Assembly (NCBI GenBank): GCA_964432595.1 | Contig: CAYSOF010000018.1 | Coordinates: forward strand, 73,729-137,728 | Source of the DNA: DASYLJ01 sp964432595 | GTDB lineage: Bacteria > Desulfobacterota > Binatia > DP-6 | Direction: 5' to 3' | DNA length: 64,000 bases | Shown here: positions 14,131 through 21,625 of the stretch, one piece after another | Position numbering within the stretch: the stretch's first letter is position 1 | Layout of the letters: each line of letters starts with the position of its first letter | Notes under the pieces: model-generated | Told to the model about the DNA's origin: nothing | Seen by the model: only the letters and a program-made list of their open reading frames with translations | Database searches by the model: none | Made by a program: the position numbers and the translations under genes

Positions 14131-15785
14131 CGACCGGCATCGACGTCCGCGATCTGCGCTGCACCTACGACGGCGCGACGACGCCCGCGCTCGACGGCGT
14201 GACGCTCGACGTGCCGCGCGGGCGATTGACCGTCGTGATGGGCGCCACCGGCGCCGGCAAGTCGACGCTCGCGCGCTGCCTCACGCGCATCGTCCCGTGC
14301 TTCCTGGCCGCCGATGTGCGCGGCGACGTTCGGCTCGAGGGCGAATCGATCACGTCGCGGCGCGTGGGCGAGCTGGCCGGCGTGATCGGCATGGTGTTCC
14401 AGGACTTCGAGGCGCAGCTCTTCTCCACCGACGTCACCCAGGAAGTGATCTTCGGGCTCGAGCACACGGGGCTGCCGCCGGCGGAGATGCCGGGACGCGT
14501 CCAGGAGGCGCTTGCCGCCGTCGGGCTCGCGACGTTCGCGGGCCGCGATCCGACGACGCTGTCCGGCGGCGAGAAGCAGCGGCTCGCCGTGGCCGGGCTG
14601 CTCGCGCTGCGGCCGGGCATCATGGTGCTGGACGAGCCGACCACCGACCTCGATCCCGTGGGCCGCGCGGAGATCCTCGACGTGCTGGCCGGGCTCCGCC
14701 GCGAGCGTCTGGCGCTGCTGCTCGTCGAGCACGACGTCGGCGCCGCCGTCCACGCCGATCGTCTCGTCGTGCTCCACGCCGGCCGTGTGGTCGCCGACGG
14801 GCCGCCCGCGACGATCCTTGCCGACGTCGCCCGCTGCGAGTCGGCGGGCGTGCGGCCGCACGACGTGTGCCGCGTGTTCGCGGCGCTCGGCCTGCCGGAC
14901 CCGCCGCTCGACGTCGACGCCGCGGCCGCGCGCCTGCGCGACGCGGGATTCGTCGCCCGACCAGCTGCCGACGACCAGCCGCCGCCGGCACGCGCGCCGC
15001 TGCTCGCCGTCGAGGGCCTCGGCCACCGCTGGCCCGACGGCCGCGAAGCGCTGCGCGACGTGGGCTTCACGCTCGGCGCGGGCGAGCTGGTGGCGCTCGT
15101 CGGCCGCAACGGCTCAGGAAAGACGACGCTCGCGAAGCATCTGAACGGGTTGCTCCACGCCACGGCCGGCCACGTGCGCCTCGACGGCCGCGACGTCGCG
15201 GGCCTGCCGCTCGAGGAGCTGGCGCAGCAGGTGGGCTACGTCTTCCAGGATCCCGACCACCAGCTCTTCGCCGCGACGGTATTCGAGGAGGTGGCGTTCG
15301 GCCCGCGCAACGTCGGCCTCGCGCCGCCGGCGGTGCGCGACCGGGTGGACGAGGCGCTCGCCGCGGTCGGCCTCGACGCGCGCGACGCCGATCCGTTCCT
15401 GCTCGACAAGGGCGCGCGCCAGCGGCTCGCCGTCGCGGCGGTCCTGGCGCTTCGCCCGCAGATCCTGGTGCTCGACGAGCCGACCACGGGGCTCGACTGG
15501 CCCGAGCAGCACCGCATGCTCGAGCTCCTCGCGTCGCTGCATCGCGCGGGCCAGACCCTGGTCGTGATCACGCACACGCCGTGGGTCGTCGCCGAGTATG
15601 CCGAGCGGGTGCTGATGCTGTCCCAGGGACGGCTCCACTACGACGGCCCGGTGCGGCCGTTCCTCGCCGACGCCGAGCGGCTCGCGCTGGCGGCGTTCCG
15701 TGCGCCCGACGTCACGCGGCTCGGGCAGGCGCTCGGCTGCACGCCGCGGTCGGTCGACGAGCTGCTCGCGTGGGGGGCGCGGTGA
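14127..15785 (+). CDS. Fused ECF transporter ATPase (EcfA-EcfA' in one chain)
   Basis: A 552-aa protein holding both ECF ATPase domains in one chain. Domain 1 (about 1-275) has Walker A GATGAGKST (Lys45), Q-loop VFQDFEAQLFS, signature LSGGEKQR and Walker B IMVLDEPTTDLD. Domain 2 (about 290-552) has Walker A GRNGSGKTT (Lys332), VFQDPDHQLFA and LVLDEPTTGLD. Its signature reads LDKGARQR (residues 426-433) instead of LSGGxxQR. One of the two composite ATP sites would therefore be non-standard. Start is GTG at 14127, overlapping the S-component stop. It powers uptake together with the adjacent S and T proteins. Confidence 0.93.
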   Translation: MTTGIDVRDLRCTYDGATTPALDGVTLDVPRGRLTVVMGATGAGKSTLARCLTRIVPCFLAADVRGDVRLEGESITSRRVGELAGVIGMVFQDFEAQLFSTDVTQEVIFGLEHTGLPPAEMPGRVQEALAAVGLATFAGRDPTTLSGGEKQRLAVAGLLALRPGIMVLDEPTTDLDPVGRAEILDVLAGLRRERLALLLVEHDVGAAVHADRLVVLHAGRVVADGPPATILADVARCESAGVRPHDVCRVFAALGLPDPPLDVDAAAARLRDAGFVARPAADDQPPPARAPLLAVEGLGHRWPDGREALRDVGFTLGAGELVALVGRNGSGKTTLAKHLNGLLHATAGHVRLDGRDVAGLPLEELAQQVGYVFQDPDHQLFAATVFEEVAFGPRNVGLAPPAVRDRVDEALAAVGLDARDADPFLLDKGARQRLAVAAVLALRPQILVLDEPTTGLDWPEQHRMLELLASLHRAGQTLVVITHTPWVVAEYAERVLMLSQGRLHYDGPVRPFLADAERLALAAFRAPDVTRLGQALGCTPRSVDELLAWGAR

Positions 15786-16546
15786 CGCTGACGCTGTACG
15801 TGCCGGCGGACACGCCGCTCCATCGCCTGCACCCGGTCACGAAGCTCGGGCTGCTGGTCGCGTTCGTGGTGTCGGCGTTCCTCGTCGATCGCCCCGAGGT
15901 GCTGCTGCCGCTGACGGTCGCCGTGTGCGCCCTGCTGGCCGTCGCCCGCGGCCTGCCCAACCTGCGCCGGTTCGCTCCGATCCTGGTGCTGGTCTTCGCG
16001 TTCACGGTGATCATCTGGACCGTATTCTATGGCGGCGCGCTGACGCCGACCCGCGCCGGGTTCATGTTCGGCCTGTCGATGGCGATCCGGCTCGATACGT
16101 TCCTGATCACCGGGCTCCTCTTCCTGACGACGACGCGCGTGGAGGAGGTCGCCTACGCGCTCGGCCGCCTGCACGTCCCCTACGTCGTCGGCTTCACGCT
16201 GACGCTGGCCTTCCGGCTGGTGCCGGTGTTCTTCGACGCCGCCGTGACGATCGTGCAGGCGCAGCGTTGCCGCGGCCTCGACATCCGGCGGGGGAACCTG
16301 TTCACGCGGCTGCGGCAGTACGTGCCGGTCATCGTGCCGGTGTTCATGGGGGCGCTCCGGCGCGCCGACCGCATGGCGATGGCGCTCGAGCTGCGCGGAT
16401 TCAACTCGGGCCGACCCCGGACCACCTACCTTCGGGCGGCCGCCGGCCCGCGCGATTTCGTGGCGGCAGCCATCGCGCTCGGCACCGTTTCCCTCTATCT
16501 TGCCCTGTGGAGGGCCGGCGCGGGCGCGCTCGGGCGGTTCGACTGA
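15782..16546 (+). CDS. ecfT: ECF transporter transmembrane (T) component
   Basis: A 254-aa EcfT, the scaffold that links the S component to the ATPases. The opening DTPLHRLHPVTKLGLL is the family start. Two coupling helices near the C-terminus carry the Ala/Arg-Gly motifs AQRCRGLDIRRG and MALELRGFNSG, which insert into the ATPase grooves. About five membrane helices are visible. The GTG at 15782 overlaps the ATPase stop. This completes the S-A-A'-T operon 13354-16546. Confidence 0.93.
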   Translation: MTLTLYVPADTPLHRLHPVTKLGLLVAFVVSAFLVDRPEVLLPLTVAVCALLAVARGLPNLRRFAPILVLVFAFTVIIWTVFYGGALTPTRAGFMFGLSMAIRLDTFLITGLLFLTTTRVEEVAYALGRLHVPYVVGFTLTLAFRLVPVFFDAAVTIVQAQRCRGLDIRRGNLFTRLRQYVPVIVPVFMGALRRADRMAMALELRGFNSGRPRTTYLRAAAGPRDFVAAAIALGTVSLYLALWRAGAGALGRFD

Positions 16547-16578
16547 CGTTGACTGGACCGCCCGGAACGCCCCTAGTC

Positions 16579-17847
16579 ATGACGACCGTGCACGCGAACA
16601 ACGGCAAGAGACGACGGGTGGTGGTGACGGGCGTGGGTCTCGTGACGCCGCTCGGGACGGGAACCGAGGAGAACTGGCAGGCGCTCATGGCCGGCCGGTC
16701 CGGCATCCGCCAGATCACCCGCTTCGACGCGTCCGTGCTGCCGGCCCGCGTGGCCGGCGAGGTGCCCGACTTCGATCCGCAGCGCTTCATCGAGCGCAAG
16801 GACATCAAGAAGATGGACATCTTCATCCAGTACGCGATGGGCGCGGCGCGGATGGCGGTGTCGCAGTCGGGCCTGCCCGACCCGCTGGGCGCGCCCGAGC
16901 GGTCGGGCGTGATCGTCGGCGTCGGCATGGGGGGGCTCGCGACGCTCGAGGAGGCGTACCACCACTTCCAGGCGCTCGAGATCCGTCGCGTGTCGCCGTT
17001 CTTCATCCCGCGGCTCATCCCCAACATGGCGGCGGGGCAGATCGCCCTACGCTTCGGCGCGCGGGGGCCCAGCTACTGCACCACCAGCGCCTGTGCGTCG
17101 GGCGCGCATGCCATCGGCGACGCCGTCGACCTGATCCGCGACGGCCGTCAGGACGTCATGCTGGCCGGCGGTGCGGAGGCGCCCGTCTGCCTGCTCGGCA
17201 TCGGCGGCTTCACGGCCATGCGTGCGCTGTCCACGGCGTTCAACGACGAGCCCACGCGGGCGAGCCGTCCGTTCGACGGCAAGCGCGAAGGCTTCGTGGT
17301 GGCCGAGGGCGCCGGCATGCTGGTCCTCGAGGAGCTCGAGCACGCCCGCGCGCGCGGCGCGACGATCCTGGCCGAGCTGCTCGGCTACGGCGCCAACTGC
17401 GACGCCTACCACATGACGCAGCCGTCGCCCGAGGGGATCGGCGCCGCCACGTGCATGAGCCTGGCGCTCAACGACGCGCACCTCCGCCCCGACCAGATCG
17501 ACTACGTGAACGCGCACGGCACCGGCACGCCGTACAACGACGAGGCCGAGACGATGGCCGTCAAGACGGTCTTCGGCGACCATGCCCGCCGTCTCGCCGT
17601 CAGCTCGACGAAGTCGATGACGGGACATCTGCTCGGCGCCGCCGGCGCCGTCGAGGCGGTCTACACCGTGCTGAGCGTCGCGCGCGGCATGATGCCGCCG
17701 ACGATCAACCTCGACGAGCCCGATCCCGCCTGCGACCTCGACTACGTGCCGCACGCGGCCCGCGCGGCCGACGTCCGCGTCGCGCTCTCGAACTCCTTCG
17801 GCTTCGGCGGCACCAACGTCACGCTCGCCTTCGGCCGCCCGGAGTAG
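16579..17847 (+). CDS. fabF: Beta-ketoacyl-ACP synthase II
   Basis: A 422-aa FabF-type condensing enzyme for fatty acid elongation. The family opening RRVVVTGVGLVTPLG starts at about residue 12. The catalytic triad is visible as Cys in TTSACASGAH, His in NAHGTGTPYND and His in STKSMTGHLLGAAG. The C-terminus SNSFGFGGTNVTLAFGR is typical. The ATG at 16579 gives a slightly long N-terminus. No acyl carrier protein or other fab genes are next to it; plsX is far away at 48280. The following ArsA-type gene starts 3 bases after its stop. Confidence 0.95.
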   Translation: MTTVHANNGKRRRVVVTGVGLVTPLGTGTEENWQALMAGRSGIRQITRFDASVLPARVAGEVPDFDPQRFIERKDIKKMDIFIQYAMGAARMAVSQSGLPDPLGAPERSGVIVGVGMGGLATLEEAYHHFQALEIRRVSPFFIPRLIPNMAAGQIALRFGARGPSYCTTSACASGAHAIGDAVDLIRDGRQDVMLAGGAEAPVCLLGIGGFTAMRALSTAFNDEPTRASRPFDGKREGFVVAEGAGMLVLEELEHARARGATILAELLGYGANCDAYHMTQPSPEGIGAATCMSLALNDAHLRPDQIDYVNAHGTGTPYNDEAETMAVKTVFGDHARRLAVSSTKSMTGHLLGAAGAVEAVYTVLSVARGMMPPTINLDEPDPACDLDYVPHAARAADVRVALSNSFGFGGTNVTLAFGRPE

Positions 17848-17850
17848 CCG

Positions 17851-18798
17851 CTGGCGATCGCGCCACTCGATCGGCGTCTCCACTTCGTGGTGGGGAAGGG
17901 CGGCGTCGGCAAGACGACCGTCGCCGCGGGCCTCGCGCTGATGCTCGCACGGCAGGGCAAGCGCACGCTGGCGATCGAGATGGACGTCGGCGGGCGCCTG
18001 CCGACGGTGCTCGGCGGCGAGGGGACGGCGCCGACGCCGGTCGAGCTTTCGCGCGGCCTCTTCGTGCAGTCCCTCGACGGCCGCATCGCGCTCGAGGAGT
18101 ACCTCGGCCTCGTCGTCCCCGTGAAGCGGCTCCTCTCGACGGTCTTCTCGAGCCGTATCTACCAGTACTTCGTCGCTGCCGCCCCGGGGCTCAAGGAGCT
18201 CATGACGGTCGGCAAGATCTGGTACGAGGCGACGCGCGAGGACAACGGACGGCCCGCCTGGGACGCGATCGTCGTCGACGCGCCGGCGACGGGGCACAGC
18301 GTGCAGTACCTCCGCATGCCGCAGGCGGCGCGCGACACGTTCGGCGCGGGGCTGGTCAAGAACGAGGCGGCGAAAGTCGTCGACCTGCTGCAGGACGCGG
18401 ACACCACGGCGGTGCATCTCGTCACGCTCGCCGAGGAGATGCCCGTCGCCGAGACGCTCGAGACGTACGCGCAGCTGCGCGACACGCTGCACATGCCGCT
18501 CGGCTGGGTCATTGCGAACCGCGTGCATCGCCGCGTCTTCGCGCCGCCGCTGCTCGACCGTCTGGCGCAGGCGGCGGCCACGGCGCCGCCCGACGAGCGC
18601 GGGCTGCTCGCGTGCGTCCGCGAGCGCGCCGTCGAGGAGAGCGGCTGGGCTGCGATCAACGCGCAGAACCTCGACAAGCTGCGCGCGGGGATCGGCGACG
18701 CGCCGCTCGTGCAGCTGCCCTTCCATTTCGTCGAGGAGTTCCGTCGCGACACGCTCGACGCGGTGTCGCGAACGCTGGAAGCGGGGGTGCGCGCGTGA
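17851..18798 (+). CDS. ArsA/Get3-family ATPase, first of a pair
   Basis: About 315 aa. The deviant Walker A VGKGGVGKTT includes the signature lysine of the ArsA/Get3/MinD class, and DAPATGHSVQYLRMP is the switch region. There is one ATPase domain and no cysteine or methionine metal site for arsenite. The only standard start, GTG at 17887, would cut off strand beta-1 (RRLHFVV). An in-frame CTG at 17851, 6 bases after GGAG, keeps it and is preferred here. An in-frame stop at 17845 excludes anything longer. The second ATPase overlaps by 4 bases. The arrangement resembles the paired mycobacterial Get3-like proteins Rv3679/Rv3680, whose role is not arsenic export. Confidence 0.88.
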   Translation: MAIAPLDRRLHFVVGKGGVGKTTVAAGLALMLARQGKRTLAIEMDVGGRLPTVLGGEGTAPTPVELSRGLFVQSLDGRIALEEYLGLVVPVKRLLSTVFSSRIYQYFVAAAPGLKELMTVGKIWYEATREDNGRPAWDAIVVDAPATGHSVQYLRMPQAARDTFGAGLVKNEAAKVVDLLQDADTTAVHLVTLAEEMPVAETLETYAQLRDTLHMPLGWVIANRVHRRVFAPPLLDRLAQAAATAPPDERGLLACVRERAVEESGWAAINAQNLDKLRAGIGDAPLVQLPFHFVEEFRRDTLDAVSRTLEAGVRA

Positions 18799-19958
18799 CG
18801 CTGCGCGAGCTCGTCGCCGGCCGCCAGATCGTCGTCTCGGCGGGCAGCGGCGGCGTCGGCAAGACGACGGTCGCGGCGTCGATCGGGCTCTGGGGCGCGC
18901 TCTCGGGGCGGCGGACCGTCGTGCTGACGATCGACCCGGCGCGCCGGCTCGCGACGTCGCTCGGGTTGGAGTCGCTCGGCAGCGAGCCGAGTGAGATCCC
19001 GGCGGCGATGTTCCACGAGGCCGGGCTCGAGCCGGGCGGCGGGCTGTCGGCGATGATGCTCGATCAGAAGGGCGCGTGGGATGCGCTCGTCGAGCGGCAC
19101 GCGCCGCCCGAGGCGCGCGACCGCATCCTCGCGAACCCCTTCTACCAGCACCTGTCGCAAACGTTCGCCGGCTCGCAGGAGTACATGGCGATCGAGCAGC
19201 TCTGCGTGCTGGCCGAGAGCGGCGAGTGGGACCTGATCGTCGTCGACACGCCGCCGACGCGGCACGCGCTCGACTTCCTCGAAGCGCCGCAGCGGCTCGG
19301 CGACTTCCTCGACCGCAGCGTCGTCAAGTGGTTCGTGAAGCCGTACTTCAACGTCGGCTGGTCGGCGCTGCGCGCGGTGAACCGCTCGGTCGGGTTCCTG
19401 CTGCGCAGCCTCGAGAAGGCGACGGGCGTCTCCGCGCTGGCGGAGATATCCGACTTCTTCACGAGCATGAGCGGCCTCTTCGACAACTTCCACACGCGCA
19501 TCGACCGCGCCTACGAGGTCCTTCGTGGGCCGGGCACGGCGTTCGTGCTCGTCTCGAGCCCCGAGGAGCAGGTGCTCGGCGACGCGGAGTACCTCAGCAC
19601 GAAGATGAGCGAGCTGCGCATGCCGCTCGCGGGCGTCGTGCTGAACCGCGTGCACGCGGAGTACCGCCCGGGCGGGCGCGGCCGGCAGCGGAGCGAGCTC
19701 GGCCCCGAAGAGGTCGACGAGGTGGCGTCGCGTCTCGCCGCGGTGCTCGGTCCCGGTGACGACGCCCGCGCGCTGGCGGAGAACTTCGCCGACTATCAGG
19801 CGCTGGCACGCGGCGAGTCGCTCCGCATCGAGCAGTTCCGCGCGGGCCTGCCGCGTCGTGTGCCGCTGGTGCAGGTGCCGAACTTCGCGCGCGACGTGCA
19901 CGATCTCGGCGCGCTCGCCGGCATGCACGCGCACCTGTTCGGAACGCCGCGCGGCTGA
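18795..19958 (+). CDS. ArsA/Get3-family ATPase, second of a pair, without signature lysine
   Basis: A 387-aa partner of the preceding ATPase (GTG at 18795 overlapping its stop). The P-loop reads SAGSGGVGKTT: the P-loop lysine (Lys23) is kept but the signature lysine that crosses to the other subunit in ArsA/Get3 dimers is Ser18. LTIDPARRLATSLGL and DTPPTRHALDFLEAP are family features. Helical inserts around residues 170-235 (KWFVKPYFNVGWSALR, FFTSMSGLFDNFHTR) could form a client-binding surface. A heterodimer in which only one subunit supplies the signature lysine is the likely form. Confidence 0.88.
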   Translation: MTLRELVAGRQIVVSAGSGGVGKTTVAASIGLWGALSGRRTVVLTIDPARRLATSLGLESLGSEPSEIPAAMFHEAGLEPGGGLSAMMLDQKGAWDALVERHAPPEARDRILANPFYQHLSQTFAGSQEYMAIEQLCVLAESGEWDLIVVDTPPTRHALDFLEAPQRLGDFLDRSVVKWFVKPYFNVGWSALRAVNRSVGFLLRSLEKATGVSALAEISDFFTSMSGLFDNFHTRIDRAYEVLRGPGTAFVLVSSPEEQVLGDAEYLSTKMSELRMPLAGVVLNRVHAEYRPGGRGRQRSELGPEEVDEVASRLAAVLGPGDDARALAENFADYQALARGESLRIEQFRAGLPRRVPLVQVPNFARDVHDLGALAGMHAHLFGTPRG

Positions 19959-20000
19959 ATTGGGATTGACGCATCCCCGACGGCTGGTAGCCCACGGGGT

Positions 20001-20666
20001 ATGAAGCACTCACTCGTCGCCGTCAGCCTGTTCGTCGCCATGTCGGCATGGCTCGCATCGACCGTGCAGGCCGCGGAGGGCCTGCAGGAGGACGTGGACC
20101 AGGCGGTCACGATCCTCGAGAAGTTCCGCAACATTCCCGAGAGCGACGTGCCGGACTTCGTCATGCGCGACGCGCGCGGGCTCGCGATCGTCACGGCGCT
20201 GAAGGTCGGCTTCATCGTGTCGGGCGAGGGCGGCAAGGGGCTCGTCGTCGCCCGCCACGGCAAGAGCTGGACCGGCCCGTCGGCGATCGGCACCGGCGGC
20301 ATCGGCGTCGGCTTCCAGGCTGGCGCGCAGGTGTCGGAGCTGATCATCGTCCTGAACACCGACGAGGCGGTGAAGGCCTTCTCGCGGGGCGGCAACGTGA
20401 AGCTCGGCGCCGATCTCAGCGTGGCGGCCGGCCCGATCGGCCGCGACCTGAACGCCGGCGTCACGCCGGTCGCTGCCGTCTACACGTACAGCCGCAGCCA
20501 GGGCATCTTCGCGGGCGTCTCGCTCGAGGGCACGGTGCTGGCGACGCGCGACGACGCGAACACGACCTTCTACGGCAAGCCGGTGACGCCCGATCAGATC
20601 TTGAGCGGCGCGGTCAAGCCGCCGGCTGGTGCGACGAAGCTCATTCGCGCGCTCGAGAAGTTCTGA
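20001..20666 (+). CDS. Exported SYLF (YSC84/SH3YL1-type) lipid-binding domain protein
   Basis: A 221-aa protein with a clear signal peptide (residues 1-24, ending VQAAEG). After the helix DVDQAVTILEKFRNIPESDV it shows the SYLF landmarks ARGLAIVTALKVGFIVSGEG, WTGPSAIGTGGIGVGFQAGA, DLSVAAGPIGRDLNAG and YSRSQGIFAGVSLEGTVL. SYLF domains bind phosphoinositides in eukaryotes. Bacterial exported versions are widespread with no settled role, probably in the periplasm or at the outer membrane. It stands alone, 42 bases after the ArsA pair and before a toxin-antitoxin pair. Confidence 0.93.
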   Translation: MKHSLVAVSLFVAMSAWLASTVQAAEGLQEDVDQAVTILEKFRNIPESDVPDFVMRDARGLAIVTALKVGFIVSGEGGKGLVVARHGKSWTGPSAIGTGGIGVGFQAGAQVSELIIVLNTDEAVKAFSRGGNVKLGADLSVAAGPIGRDLNAGVTPVAAVYTYSRSQGIFAGVSLEGTVLATRDDANTTFYGKPVTPDQILSGAVKPPAGATKLIRALEKF

Positions 20667-20736
20667 ACGGCCTGCGGCTGATCCGCGAGCGGCGTCTCGG
20701 ATTGACCAGACGGGCCAGATATGGCCTGATGTGGCC

Positions 20737-20994
20737 ATGAGGCGCGTGAAGATTGCCGAGCTGAAGAACGAGCTGTCGCGGCATCTGCGAGCGGTCGAAC
20801 GGGGCGCGTCGATCGAGGTCACCGACCGCGACCGCCCGATCGCACACATCGTCCCGGTGGGGCCGGCTGCACCTGACATCGAAGTGCTTCCCCCGACGCG
20901 TTCCTTTGCCACCCTCCGAACCCGCCGCTACCCGCAGGCGCCGACTCGACTGAGCTCCTTGTCGCTCCTGCTCGAGGAGCGGGGACGGCGCTGA
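20737..20994 (+). CDS. Antitoxin of Phd/YefM family
   Basis: An 85-aa protein with the N-terminal Phd/YefM fold: VKIAELKNELSRHLRAVERG, then EVTDRDRPIAHIVPV, a typical operator-binding dimer domain. The C-terminal 40 residues are basic and proline-rich and would bind the toxin. It overlaps or nearly abuts a PIN-domain gene, which makes the pair a type II toxin-antitoxin module. Autoregulation is expected for this family. An inverted-repeat operator is not obvious, although GGCCAGATATGGCC at 20713-20726 just upstream is palindromic and could serve. Confidence 0.9.
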   Translation: MRRVKIAELKNELSRHLRAVERGASIEVTDRDRPIAHIVPVGPAAPDIEVLPPTRSFATLRTRRYPQAPTRLSSLSLLLEERGRR

Positions 20995-21419
20995 TCGCGT
21001 ACGTGGATTCTTCGGTGCTCCTCCGCATCGTGTTCGGGGAACCCGAGCCGCTCGGCGAGTGGCGACAGATTGCCAAGCCCGTCGCCAGTGAGCTCATCCG
21101 GCTCGAGTGCCTTCGTACCATCGATCGGGCGCGGCTGCGGGCCGGTCTCCCAGACGAGGAGGTGGCGGCGCGCCGGACGGCAGTGCTCGAGCAGCTTGAG
21201 GCGTTCGCCATCGTCCGGGTCGACCCCCGTCTCCTCGAACGCGCCGCGGAGCCGTTTCCCACCTCGCTCGGTTCGCTGGACGCGCTCCATCTCGCGACTG
21301 CGCTGGCAGCTCGGACACGAATGCCCGGCCTGGTCCTGGCCACGCACGACGGTGCGCTCGCGACCGCGGCCCGCGCGGTCGGGTTCAGCGTGCTCGGCGC
21401 GGGCGTCGGACAGCCGTGA
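20991..21419 (+). CDS. VapC-like PIN domain toxin
   Basis: A PIN-domain ribonuclease of about 142 aa. PIN acidic residues are visible: Asp in YVDSSVLLRIV, Glu in SELIRLECLR, Asp in GSLDALHLATALA and Asp in LATHDGALA. The frame-wise GTG at 21003 would begin directly at the first Asp and remove strand beta-1. The CTG at 20991 overlaps the antitoxin stop (CTGA), follows a GAGGAG sequence and gives the family start (M)IAYVDSSV, so it is preferred here. It probably cleaves a specific tRNA or rRNA when free of its antitoxin. Confidence 0.88.
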   Translation: MIAYVDSSVLLRIVFGEPEPLGEWRQIAKPVASELIRLECLRTIDRARLRAGLPDEEVAARRTAVLEQLEAFAIVRVDPRLLERAAEPFPTSLGSLDALHLATALAARTRMPGLVLATHDGALATAARAVGFSVLGAGVGQP

Positions 21420-21625
21420 TCGCGTGGCGCGGGTTCGTTCTGGTCGGGCAGCGGTTCGGTAATCCGCGCGCTGAACGCCGTGCACCTCTCCGAGCACGTG
21501 GTCCCGCGAAGGTGACGATGCGCCGCTGGTGGCCCAAAGGGTAGACGCGCGGGATGCCGGCGTGGTACGCCCAGCGACCAGCCTCTTGCTTGAGAGAATC
21601 TTATCTGCAGAGGAGCGTCGCCCCA

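Noticed and set aside
16500..19958. A single open frame joining fabF and both ArsA genes
   Set aside because: Its first 760 codons are an out-of-frame shadow. Only the last part, from GTG 18795, is the second ATPase.
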